A stretch of 64,000 nt of DNA. It comes from Bartonella raoultii (GTDB lineage: Bacteria; Pseudomonadota; Alphaproteobacteria; Rhizobiales; Rhizobiaceae). Position numbers and translations under genes: made by a program. The DNA lies in NCBI RefSeq assembly GCF_019659805.1, contig NZ_JAIFRO010000003.1:62001-126000 (forward strand), written 5' to 3'. Positions 18,035 through 25,667 of the stretch are shown here, piece after piece (position 1 is the stretch's first letter; every line of letters begins with the position of its first letter). A model generated the notes under the pieces. It saw nothing but the letters and a program-made list of their open reading frames with translations. It was not told the DNA's origin and did not search any database.

Positions 18035-18187
18035 TACACATTTTGTGTATAATGGCAAGCATGATTAAGAAAAAACCGTATCAAAATGAAATGATACGGC
18101 TTTGAATCTAGAGAAATATGAAAAACTAACTAACAATAAAGGAGATATCACTTTAGTGATATGGTTCTAAATTACATATTTTATGTA
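18035..18187. promoter_or_regulatory. Two TACAYA-TTT-TRTGTA operator-like palindromes
   Basis: TACACA-TTT-TGTGTA at 18035-18049, immediately followed by TATAAT-like bases, and TACATA-TTT-TATGTA at 18173-18187. The same 6-3-6 palindrome lies in the promoter of the toxin-antitoxin pair at 43257-43271, so one regulator may act at both places. Confidence 0.5.
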
Positions 18188-18736
18188 TAAACGCAATACA
18201 ATTTTTATCAAATTGCTCTTAAAGTAAATGATGCTTGCTTTTAATAGCGACGTTATTCTAAGTGTTTTCCTTTTAGTAAAAAACAAATCTTCGTTTTAAG
18301 ATATCATTGTGAATTCAATATTGCCAATTTATTCATAATCTGCTATACAACATACAGATTTAAAAAGTGGAAAGCCCTTGCTCATGTATTACGTGAAAGG
18401 GTTTTCTTTTTATCTAACATCATCATAATCTTAAATCTTGATTTTCTTAATTATATGCAAATGCAACAAAGCCGTATCAATTGCTTTTGACACGGCTTCT
18501 GTTTTGTAATGCGTGATGTCCTTTTGACATCCTAATGAGACGAATATCTCTATAATACATAATTTGTATAAAAAAGCAATAAATCAAGCAAACTAAAAAT
18601 GGGATTCATTCTTTAGATTCAATAGCTTGTAACAATAATTTCGTTTGTAACTATAGCCTATAATGTGTTATAATAATGGCTGGTTATACGTTCTTTGTAT
18701 TGTTATGTGTTATTCCTATTAATGGATCTAAAGCGA

Positions 18737-19174
18737 ATGCTTAATAAAGTGATTTTAATTGGCTATATTGGCTCTCATCCTGAAAGTAAAATAATGTCTA
18801 CTGGTAGCGAAATGGTGAGTTTTCGTTTAGCTACCACCGAAAGCTATACCGATAAGGCAAGTAATAAGAAAATAGACAAAATAGAATGGCATTCCATTGT
18901 TATTTTTAATTCACAATTGGTAAAAATAGCGCTTCAGTATTTTCACAAAGGCTCTAAAGTGTATCTAGAGGGGCAATTGCAAACCCGTAAATGGCAAGAT
19001 AAAAACGGTGTTGATCGTTATATAACAGAGGTTATTTTACCAAAATACAAAGGGGATTTAAAGCTCTTAGATAGCAAAAATGATGATAATCAAGAGCAGT
19101 CCTCTTCTTATGAGAGAAGCATTTACAGACCTCTTGATATGCCTACAGTAGCAAATGATGGCGTTTCTTTTTAA
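18737..19174 (+). CDS. ssb: Single-stranded DNA-binding protein
   Basis: Phage SSB of 145 aa. The OB-fold (about 1-110) starts MLNKVILIGYIGSHPE and contains WHSIVIFN, the YFHKGSKVYLEGQLQTRKWQD segment and YITEVIL. The C-terminus is short (DGVSF) and lacks the full DDDIPF tip of cellular SSB, although the final aromatic is kept. The ATG at 18737 is chosen because the family starts here; in-frame TTG at 18695 and ATG at 18722 lie upstream. It protects single strands in replication and recombination. Confidence 0.88.
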   Translation: MLNKVILIGYIGSHPESKIMSTGSEMVSFRLATTESYTDKASNKKIDKIEWHSIVIFNSQLVKIALQYFHKGSKVYLEGQLQTRKWQDKNGVDRYITEVILPKYKGDLKLLDSKNDDNQEQSSSYERSIYRPLDMPTVANDGVSF

Positions 19175-19187
19175 ACAGAGGGTATAA

Positions 19188-19715
19188 GTGAAAAAAAATA
19201 AAAAGAGGGGACGCCCTAAAATCACAGGGCATATAAGAGAAGCCAATGGACGTCTATCACGGTCAAAAACACCTCGTGAAGCTATTGATAAATTAGCAAT
19301 AGAAATACGTGCAAAGCGCTTTGGTTTAAGCTTACAAGATGCGAAAAATCCACTTGCAAGTACCTACATAGGGCGGCTTTGTTTGAAAGGCGTGCTTACT
19401 CAAGAGCAATATGATGCTGCTCAAAAATATTTACAGATACGAAATGACTATCTATGTGCAAAGGGCTTGCCAAGCGCGATTTATGATGAAATGCCGTCAT
19501 CTTCTGATGATACAGCAAGAGATAAATGGGTAAAATTTGCAACAGAGCAGTTTTTAAACACACAAGAGGCAATAAAAGAAGCGCAATGTCTCTATAAACA
19601 GTACAATCTTTACGCCGCGCTACAGTATCTCGTTAGTGAAGATCAAAAATTACCACACCTTGTGAGCTCACTAAAGGTTGTTCTTAATGCGCTTCATAAG
19701 TATTTTCACAAATAA
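19188..19715 (+). CDS. Phage protein of unknown function before the terminase
   Basis: Protein of 175 aa with GTG start behind GAGGG. The basic N-terminus KKNKKRGRPKITG looks DNA-binding, and the rest is helical (QEQYDAAQKYLQIRNDYLC). Position between ssb and terminase would suit a late regulator or terminase partner, but no family is recognised. The last 75 bp are duplicated at 20182-20256 on the far side of the inserted membrane-protein gene. Confidence 0.65.
   Translation: MKKNKKRGRPKITGHIREANGRLSRSKTPREAIDKLAIEIRAKRFGLSLQDAKNPLASTYIGRLCLKGVLTQEQYDAAQKYLQIRNDYLCAKGLPSAIYDEMPSSSDDTARDKWVKFATEQFLNTQEAIKEAQCLYKQYNLYAALQYLVSEDQKLPHLVSSLKVVLNALHKYFHK
19632..19706 (+). repeat. 75-bp direct repeat, copy 1 (gene 3' end)
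   Basis: Starts GTTAGTGAAGATCAA and ends GTATTTT. It lies inside the 3' end of the gene at 19188 and has the same length as the second copy at 20182-20256, with a handful of base changes. Confidence 0.85.
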
Positions 19716-20167
19716 AATATAAAAGGAACAGCAATAACAGATAATAGAGTGACTATTCCAAATAAATATGCGGAAATCTTGAACTTAAAACGCCAAAGTA
19801 GGCTAATTAGAATAGACATTATAGCAATTATAATCGTCATTACGAAGCCTATTACGAACCACTCTATTGTTTTATCTCTATTAAAACGACTTTTTATTGC
19901 TTTATTATAATTGTCTTCGCTAGTAGCAATTAGTTTGAATTTGTCTTTAGGTAAACCTGTATCTCCCAATATTTCTTCTGAAACACAAGTAATAAAAGAA
20001 TCTGGATTTTGTACATCACGCAAAACAGGAATTTGGCCATCTATGCACATATTTTGTAGTCTGTCCCCATAACTATTTTTTATTGACGTTTGGCTATTTA
20101 CATGACCGGTGAAAAAGATACTTATTATTCCGAATAAGGCAATTTTCTTTAAATATGGTATTAACAT
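19706..20167 (-). CDS. Secreted/membrane moron protein
   Basis: Protein of 153 aa on the strand opposite to its phage neighbours. An N-terminal signal-like segment (KIALFGIISIFFTGHVNSQ) is followed by a soluble part with two cysteines (about 41 and 61) and two C-terminal membrane helices (about 103-125 and 131-152). It is bounded by a 75-bp direct repeat of phage sequence. Orientation, topology and flanks mark it as a cargo gene that may be expressed from the prophage. Function unknown. Confidence 0.6.
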   Translation of the reverse strand: MLIPYLKKIALFGIISIFFTGHVNSQTSIKNSYGDRLQNMCIDGQIPVLRDVQNPDSFITCVSEEILGDTGLPKDKFKLIATSEDNYNKAIKSRFNRDKTIEWFVIGFVMTIIIAIMSILISLLWRFKFKISAYLFGIVTLLSVIAVPFIFYL

Positions 20168-20181
20168 CAGACTTTATCTTT

Positions 20182-20256
20182 GTTAGTGAAGATCAAGAAT
20201 TACCGCATTTGGTGAGTTCGCTAAAGGTTGTTCTTAATGCGCTTCAGAAGTATTTT
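20182..20256 (+). repeat. 75-bp direct repeat, copy 2
   Basis: Diverged copy of 19632-19706 that still reads in frame to a stop (Tyr-Phe-Asn-Arg-stop), i.e. an alternative 3' end for the gene at 19188 beyond the inserted moron. Confidence 0.85.
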
Positions 20257-20278
20257 AATCGTTAAATGATAATCTCTA

Positions 20279-20905
20279 TCACGGTTTCATTATATCATAT
20301 ATCGTTGGTAAGTCTCTGCAAAATCTAGCGACTCGTTTAGTGTTTTCATAATCACCGGTACTCACGTCAGATACTACAACTATCATTTGTGTCTTGGGGC
20401 TAATGCCACTTCCAGTCGGATTACTAAGAAATTTTTTTGCATAATAAATCATTGGATTTTTGCTGTTATTGGATTCGTTGTATGCCCACATAAAATCTCT
20501 TTCACTCCAATTATGTTCATAACGTAAACGACTTATTACATTGGGTAGCATTGCCCATGACATTTCCTCATTATACTCACCCCGTAATAAATTCACAAAG
20601 CGTCCACATAAAATAACGAGTATGTGACGATGCAATACAGTATCAAATTTGGGAGATATATTCTGATAGTCACGGCTGTATACAAATTGTTGTGCTTGGT
20701 TTAGCTTATTAAAATGCGTAAAGCCAGTATATTCTTCACTCGCGTATTTGTCGTAAAGTTGATTATACTTCTCTATAGTATCTACACTTGTAAACATACG
20801 CGTCAATTTGTCTATAAATCCAAATGATGCTGATGCGGGTAGCGCTGATATAGAAAAGAAAGCTATAAATGTTATGATGCGTGTTATAGATAATGATTTC
20901 ATCAT
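20279..20905 (-). CDS. Secreted moron protein
   Basis: Protein of 208 aa with a clear signal peptide (MMKSLSITRIITFIAFF, cleavage expected after ALPASA). The mature part has no membrane helix or recognised domain. It contains LHRHILVILCGRFVNLL and a late MIVVVSDVS strand-like segment. It is opposite to the late phage genes and next to another exported moron, so the two may be a lysogenic-conversion pair acting in the periplasm or outside. No function is assigned. Confidence 0.6.
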   Translation of the reverse strand: MMKSLSITRIITFIAFFSISALPASASFGFIDKLTRMFTSVDTIEKYNQLYDKYASEEYTGFTHFNKLNQAQQFVYSRDYQNISPKFDTVLHRHILVILCGRFVNLLRGEYNEEMSWAMLPNVISRLRYEHNWSERDFMWAYNESNNSKNPMIYYAKKFLSNPTGSGISPKTQMIVVVSDVSTGDYENTKRVARFCRDLPTIYDIMKP

Positions 20906-20979
20906 TTTGAACCCTTAATTATTCATAAGCGCTGTTTAATCGATTCGTTTTAAAAATATCAATACGTGTTATTTTTGTG

Positions 20980-21008
20980 TTGACAAGTTGTAACGAATTG
21001 TATTTAAT
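20980..21008 (+). promoter_or_regulatory. Candidate promoter of the packaging/late operon
   Basis: TTGACA at 20980-20985 and TTTAAT at 21003-21008 with a 17-bp spacer, the best promoter-like pair before the terminase genes. An intrinsic terminator follows within 60 bp. Confidence 0.5.
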
Positions 21009-21064
21009 GACACCACTGTACTTAGGTTTATTGTATCTAAATGAGGGTGAGATACAGTTTAAAT

Positions 21065-21086
21065 CCCCGCAAATGCGGGGTTTTTT
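21065..21086 (+). terminator. Intrinsic terminator between late promoter and terS
   Basis: CCCCGC-AAAT-GCGGGG followed by six T residues. It lies between the candidate late promoter and the terS ribosome site, so late expression may need read-through or antitermination. Confidence 0.85.
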
Positions 21087-21107
21087 ATTATCTGGAGGGA
21101 GGAATTT

Positions 21108-21440
21108 ATGACATCCGAAAACACAGAGCAGGTTTTACAGCCCATAAAAAAACGTATTCCACCAAGAGCAGGCATAGGGCGTGTAAAAGGTGTCCCTAAT
21201 AAAATCACGCGTGTTCTTAAAGAAGCAGTACTGAAGGCAGCAGAAAATGCTGGTAATAGAATAGGCAATGAGGGTTTGGTGTCTTATTTAGAAAAGCAGG
21301 CAATGGATTGCCCCGCGGCTTATTTAGCACTGCTTGGGAAGATTTTGCCCTTGCAAGTGACAGGAGAGAATGGGGGAGCCGTGAAGATCATAGGGCGTGT
21401 AGAAATAGCTCCTTTATTAAATGACGACAAGACAGATTAA
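21108..21440 (+). CDS. terS: Terminase small subunit candidate
   Basis: Protein of 110 aa with a strong GGAGGGAGG site. The basic N-terminal part GIGRVKGVPNKITRVLKEAV is typical of small phage packaging proteins annotated before TerL; the middle is helical. The gene overlaps terL by 20 bases. The role, recognition of the packaging site and regulation of the motor, is inferred from position and from the KGxPNK-type motif. Confidence 0.6.
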   Translation: MTSENTEQVLQPIKKRIPPRAGIGRVKGVPNKITRVLKEAVLKAAENAGNRIGNEGLVSYLEKQAMDCPAAYLALLGKILPLQVTGENGGAVKIIGRVEIAPLLNDDKTD

Positions 21441-22593
21441 GATTGTTCCAAAGCTTATTTCTCTTTTTGCAGGGGATGCTTTGGTCAGAGCGGCTTGGGG
21501 TGGACGCGGGTCTGGAAAGACAAGATCTTTTGCTTTGATGGCAGCGTTAAAGGGGTATCAATTTGGTATAGGAGGGATATCGGGGACCATTCTTTGTGCA
21601 CGTCAGTTTCAAAATTCGCTTGCGGAAAGTTCCTTGGAAGAGATTAAGCGTGCTATTGAAGCCCATGACTTTTTAAAGGATTATTACAGGGTTGGGGAAT
21701 CTTCAATTAAGTCAAATGATGGGCGTATAGCCTTTCAGTTTTCTGGACTAGACCGTAATATTGCGAGTATCAAGTCGATGGGGCGTATTTTGCTCTGTTG
21801 GGTTGATGAGGCAGAGCCTGTCACAGAGACCGCTTGGCAGACGCTTATACCGACGTTGCGTGAAGAAGGGGATGGATGGCGTGCAGAATTATGGGTAACA
21901 TGGAACCCATTACGGGAGAATGCCCCGGTTGAAAGGCGCTTTCGTTTTTCAGACAATGAAGCGATTAAGCGTGTTGAGGTTAATTGGTCAGATAATCCCA
22001 AGTTTCCTAAGATCTTGAATGAAGCGCGTCTTGATGATTTGAGAAACCGTCCAGAGACCTATAAGCATATTTGGGAGGGAGCTTACCTTACAGCCGTTCA
22101 AGGTGCTTATTACCAAAAGGAGATGTTAGCAGCTGAACAGGAGGGGCGGATAGGGCGTGTTGCACGTGATCCTTTAATGCAGATACGCGCCTTTTGGGAT
22201 ATTGGGGGGACAGGAGCCAAGGCAGATGCAACGGCGATTTGGATAGCGCAATTTATTGGCAGAGAGATCAGAGTGCTGGATTATTATGAGGCACAAGGGC
22301 AGCCGTTATCCGAACATATCGGTTGGTTGCGTCAAAATGGTTATGAGAAGGCATTGATGGTTTTGCCCCATGATGGTGCAACGAGAGACCGTGTACACAA
22401 TGTGAGTTTTGAGAGTGCTTTAAGTGATGCAGGTTTTGAAACGCAAGTGATCCCTAATCAAGGGGCTGGTGCTGTCAAAATGCGTATAGAGGCGGTGCGG
22501 CGTATTTTACCTTCTGTATGGTTTAACGAAGAGACCACAGTATACCTAAAAATACAACAAAGTCAATATGTTGCGTTCAATTATTTTATATGA
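21421..22593 (+). pseudogene. terL: Terminase large subunit, 5' fragment split by the island
   Basis: DNA-packaging motor ATPase/nuclease. Present are Walker A GGRGSGKT (27-34), Walker B ILLCWVDE (123-130), the coupling region near TWNP, and the first two nuclease aspartates D260 (RAFWDIGGT) and D287 (VLDYYEA). Phage homology ends at codon 374; 16 foreign codons follow before the stop. The third nuclease aspartate is 15.3 kb away in the 3' fragment. Joining residue 368 to the fragment at 37820 gives a complete 442-aa protein, so the gene was intact before insertion and may be restored on excision. Confidence 0.92.
22525..22542 (+). repeat. Island attachment site, left copy in terL
   Basis: AACGAAGAGACCACAGTA encodes Asn-Glu-Glu-Thr-Thr-Val. 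It matches 37820-37837 at 15 of 18 positions, with GAAGAGAC (22528-22535) as the identical core, and in the same codon phase. Confidence 0.8.
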
Positions 22594-22902
22594 ATCCACT
22601 TAAGAATCCATCCTTTTATACGTGATTCATTTGATCATTTTTTAGATAAGATTGTCACGTATGAATAGAGCATAAAAAGCAAATCATGATGCAAATATTA
22701 TAACGCATGTGTGTATTCAAATGAAATGAAAAGCAGTTATCATTCATAACAGTTCATAAATTTTATGATACGTTTTTATCACTCAAAAATCGCACTGTTT
22801 TAAAATTTAATCGTTTGAAATTTTCAATAACATACGTTTAAAGGTCATAGCTTGTTTTAAAGATTGGATTGTTAATCGTATAAACAGAAACAAATTAACG
22901 GT

Positions 22903-23349
22903 CCCCAAAATTGGGGAGCGCAAAATCTAAAGATCTTATAGTATCCTATAAGAGAGTAATCCTTTGAAACTTTCATAAGCTTATAGGCTTCATTTATAAG
23001 ATTGCATAAAAGGATTTAAAGACAAGATCGATTTTATAACCGCGGTATTTTTTTACCGGAGTAAGACATAGCAGGTATGAAATTCAAAACGTTATGTCAT
23101 ATGAAATCAAAAGCCTTTGAATGATATAACGCAAGCAAGCTATCAAACAACGTTTTAACAGTTATCGTTTAAGAATACGAAGCCAAATGGGGGCACCCCA
23201 AAATTGGGGGCAGCTCTTTAAGATAAGCAAGCAAAATTCAAAATCATTGTAACATCATAAAGGCATGGGATTTTACTCAATTTTGGAGTCAAAAGCGATA
23301 TTGTTTAAAGAATGCTCTATTCTAAAGTTAACGCCCCCCAGAATTGGGA
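22903..23349. repeat. Dispersed CCCCAAAATTGGGG hairpin repeats
   Basis: CCCCAA-AA-TTGGGG occurs exactly at 22903-22916 and 23196-23209, and as CCCCAGAATTGGGA at 23336-23349. The GC-rich words stand out in an AT-rich non-coding stretch. Each could form a six-pair hairpin or bind a dimeric protein. Confidence 0.7.
23026..23062 (+). pseudogene. Short antirepressor-like fragment or shared palindrome
   Basis: About 36 bases match the antirepressor gene at 16583-16618 at 31 positions without gaps. The core AACCGCGGTA and TTTTTACCGG can also pair as a hairpin. It is either a relic of a lost ant gene or a shared regulatory target. Confidence 0.45.
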
Positions 23350-23917
23350 TGGTTAATATTGCCAACTCAAATTTGAGCCGGCTAATTTTTAAAGAAATTA
23401 GATTTTAAAGAAAAGTGAAAATATGCATAGCATTTCTAAATGAACGTTTAATCGTTTGAAACTGATGTTTTATAATAGTTATCATTTGTTTTTAAAAACG
23501 TTTCATTTACGAAAAACAAGATCTAGATTTCACAACAGAGAAAATCTTAAAAACCTTCATTTTATAAAAGCGGTTGTTTATTTGTCTTATGAAAAACTGC
23601 TTTTTAAACATAGCCCTCACAAATTTTAAAAGAACGTTTTTACAGACATTCACTTAATACACATTTGCTTTTGATTGTATTGATAAACCTAGCAAGCATT
23701 TTGATGATTGTGCTTTGTTTCAAATGGATATTTTACCTAGAGAGGATTATTAATCAGTTATAGCTATAACAAGCATTTACAGTCTCTATAATTCAAATGC
23801 TTGATATAAGGTTCTTTTGGATAAGTTTTAATAAAGAGAATGGTTAACTTGTGTAATATAGGTTTTGTATATAGGGTTTCTGTTATTCATATTTTTACAC
23901 TCATCACTTGATTCATC

Positions 23918-23952
23918 AGCCGCGTCACGTTACATGACACGGCTTTCTTTTT
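23918..23952 (+). terminator. Rightward intrinsic terminator
   Basis: AGCCGCGTCA pairs with TGACACGGCT around a short loop and is followed by TTCTTTTT. No gene precedes it on the plus strand, so a small transcript from the gene-free region is possible. Confidence 0.6.
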
Positions 23953-24004
23953 ACATTGTCTCTTTTATGTTAGGTTAATGGTAAAAAGGCGCCCCCCACA
24001 CCTG

Positions 24005-24787
24005 TTAATTATCATTTTGTTTTGATAAATCTATAATATGATCTTTTTCGTAAACCTCACATTCTTTAAGGACTACAGCGACCTTATTTGGTTTGTTTAA
24101 CCTTGCCTTGCCATAAACTTTTCCCCAAACCTTAGCGTAATGTGAGATCTTGGCATTGCCATAGACAGAGCCATAAATTTCAGCACGACCACTCACATGA
24201 GCATTCCCATAAACAGAACCATAAATTTTTGTGCGACCGTGAACAATCGCATGGTTATATATCTTGGCATGGCTATAAAGACAGGTACATCCTGAAACCT
24301 TGGCATTACCATAGACCCTTGCATAGCTATAAACCCAAGCATTGTAAGAAACATGGGCATGATCATAAATATGCGCATCAACATAAATGCGTGCACTACC
24401 ATGTACATGGGCATTGCCATAAACCAAACCATACACGCGCGCGTTATCATAAATACAAGCATTGTCGTAAACTTGTGCATATTGAGATACCAAAGCCTTT
24501 CCATAGACTTCAGCGTTACCATAAACATAACCACACACATGAGCTTTGTGACGTATTTTTGCATTTTCATAAATGCATGCAGCCCCATAAGCACATGCCT
24601 CATCGTAAACCCAGCAATTGCCCTTATGAGAAAGGTTGCTTTCCTTTTCAATAAAGCCCCCTAAATCGCCTGCTTTAACATCAGAAAAGTCTTTTAATGC
24701 TTTAATACGATAAAGAATGATAGTTTTTCTTGTAACATCATGTTTAATTTTTTTGATTTTACTGGTTAACTTATATTTTTGAGACAT
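24005..24787 (-). CDS. YdcK-like repeat protein, island copy 3
   Basis: Protein of 260 aa. The basic N-terminal lead and FSDVKAGDLGGFIEKES with NLSHKGNCWVYDEA are followed by about 25 short repeats (VYGNA, IYDNA, VHGSA) to near the C-terminus. This is the longest repeat region of the four family members and predicts a long left-handed beta-helix with stacked small residues. No signal peptide is present. It is the third gene of the leftward cassette behind the C4-like RNA and is followed by a GC-rich GGCGCCCCCC element at about 23987. Function unknown. Confidence 0.75.
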   Translation of the reverse strand: MSQKYKLTSKIKKIKHDVTRKTIILYRIKALKDFSDVKAGDLGGFIEKESNLSHKGNCWVYDEACAYGAACIYENAKIRHKAHVCGYVYGNAEVYGKALVSQYAQVYDNACIYDNARVYGLVYGNAHVHGSARIYVDAHIYDHAHVSYNAWVYSYARVYGNAKVSGCTCLYSHAKIYNHAIVHGRTKIYGSVYGNAHVSGRAEIYGSVYGNAKISHYAKVWGKVYGKARLNKPNKVAVVLKECEVYEKDHIIDLSKQNDN

Positions 24788-24846
24788 AAGGATACCCTCA
24801 CAATCTAATGTGATAAAGAGTTGATAAAATTTGGAATGGAAAATTT

Positions 24847-24895
24847 AAAAGAGGGGCGCCCCCGCAACGCCGCTGCTTTTATTTATGCTGCTTTG
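24847..24895 (-). terminator. GC-rich cassette terminator, copy 3
   Basis: Follows the gene at 24883. It has the GCAGCATAAATAA stop region, then GCGGCGTTGCGGGGGCGCC, then CCTCTTTT. Same organisation as copies 1, 2 and 4. Confidence 0.6.
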
Positions 24896-25572
24896 TTTTC
24901 AATAATTTTTACAACGTGATCGCTTTCATAAATTTCACAATCTTCGGGAATCCCATATGCATAGTAAATGTTTTGTTCAACATATGAATAACCATCTCTT
25001 TTTAATCTTGCATTGCCATGTACCAAACCTCTAATGGTGTGATAACCAGTCACTTTTGCATTCCCATAAACAGAGCCGTAGACCTTAACATACCCACCCA
25101 CGCTAGCATTGTCATAAACCTTGCCATAAATTTTTGCAGCACCACTCACAACAGCATTGTCATAAACCTCAGCCTTGCTATGAATACGTGCACATCCAGA
25201 TAATTTTGCATTCCCATAAACCCTTGCACTATTATAAATCCAAGCATTATGAGAAAGATGAGCATTGCCATAAACATGAGCTTCAAAATACACGCGGGTT
25301 TTATCACATACATGAGCATTGCCATAAACAAAACCACCAATGGCAGCATTGCCATAGACCCTTGCATTTTCATAAACACGACCAGATTTTACAACACAAG
25401 CATTATCATATACCCAGCAATTGCCATCATGAGAGAGATTGCTTTCATTTTCGATAAAACCACCGAGATCCCCAGCCTTTACATCAGCAAAGTCTCTTAA
25501 TGCTTTAATGCGATAAAGGGTTTGATTATTTAATACACGTGTCTCATTTGTGAGTGCAAACTTTTTTTGCAT
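24883..25572 (-). CDS. YdcK-like repeat protein, island copy 2
   Basis: Protein of 229 aa with N-terminal FADVKAGDLGGFIENES, then NLSHDGNCWVYDNACV, then hexapeptide-like repeats to about residue 190 and a divergent C-terminus ending IIENKAA. The first 55 residues are close to those of the prophage protein at 17263, suggesting exchange between phage and island. The last five codons also survive as a scar behind the antirepressor at 17161-17180. Confidence 0.75.
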   Translation of the reverse strand: MQKKFALTNETRVLNNQTLYRIKALRDFADVKAGDLGGFIENESNLSHDGNCWVYDNACVVKSGRVYENARVYGNAAIGGFVYGNAHVCDKTRVYFEAHVYGNAHLSHNAWIYNSARVYGNAKLSGCARIHSKAEVYDNAVVSGAAKIYGKVYDNASVGGYVKVYGSVYGNAKVTGYHTIRGLVHGNARLKRDGYSYVEQNIYYAYGIPEDCEIYESDHVVKIIENKAA

Positions 25573-25621
25573 AGCACAATTCCTTTATAAGAAGATTCAA
25601 TTTTTGAATGAAAGAATTTGG

Positions 25622-25667
25622 TTAAAAAGCAGGCACCCCCGCCGCGCCCGCGCTTTATTTAAGCAGC
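25622..25667 (-). terminator. GC-rich cassette terminator, copy 4
   Basis: Follows the gene at 25659. It has GCTGCTTAAATAA, then GCGCGGGCGCGGCGGGGG, then TGCCTGCTTTTTAAC. It is nearly the same as the repeat at 16041-16084. Confidence 0.65.

Larger units (their letters stand above)
17929..18736 (+). other. Non-coding region with serial hairpins and palindromes
   Basis: About 800 bp without a supportable gene. It holds at least four terminator-like hairpins: 17966-17996, about 18075-18103 (CCGTATCA/TGATACGG), about 18370-18413 (AAAGCCC/GGGTTTT), and about 18470-18497 (GCCGT/ACGGC). It also has two 15-bp operator-like palindromes and ATATCACT-TT-AGTGATAT at 18145-18162. The pattern suggests several short transcripts, each with its own control site and terminator. 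This is inference from structure only. Confidence 0.55.
22594..24004. other. 1.4-kb gene-free left end of the island
   Basis: No supportable gene. It contains three CCCCAAAATTGGGG-type hairpins, a perfect palindrome CTCAAATTTGAG at 23366-23377, a short antirepressor-like stretch at 23026-23062, repeated AGTTATCATTT-like words, and a rightward terminator at 23918-23952. It may hold cis-acting sites such as an origin or packaging signal, or be decayed sequence. Confidence 0.6.

Noticed and set aside
22903..23349. CRISPR array
   Set aside because: Repeats are only 14 bp, unevenly spaced and lack a spacer structure or cas genes.
24142..24664. Long frames opposite to the YdcK-like genes
   Set aside because: They mirror the hexapeptide repeats of the coding strand (His/Lys/Tyr- or Met-rich) and are shadows of the repeat structure.
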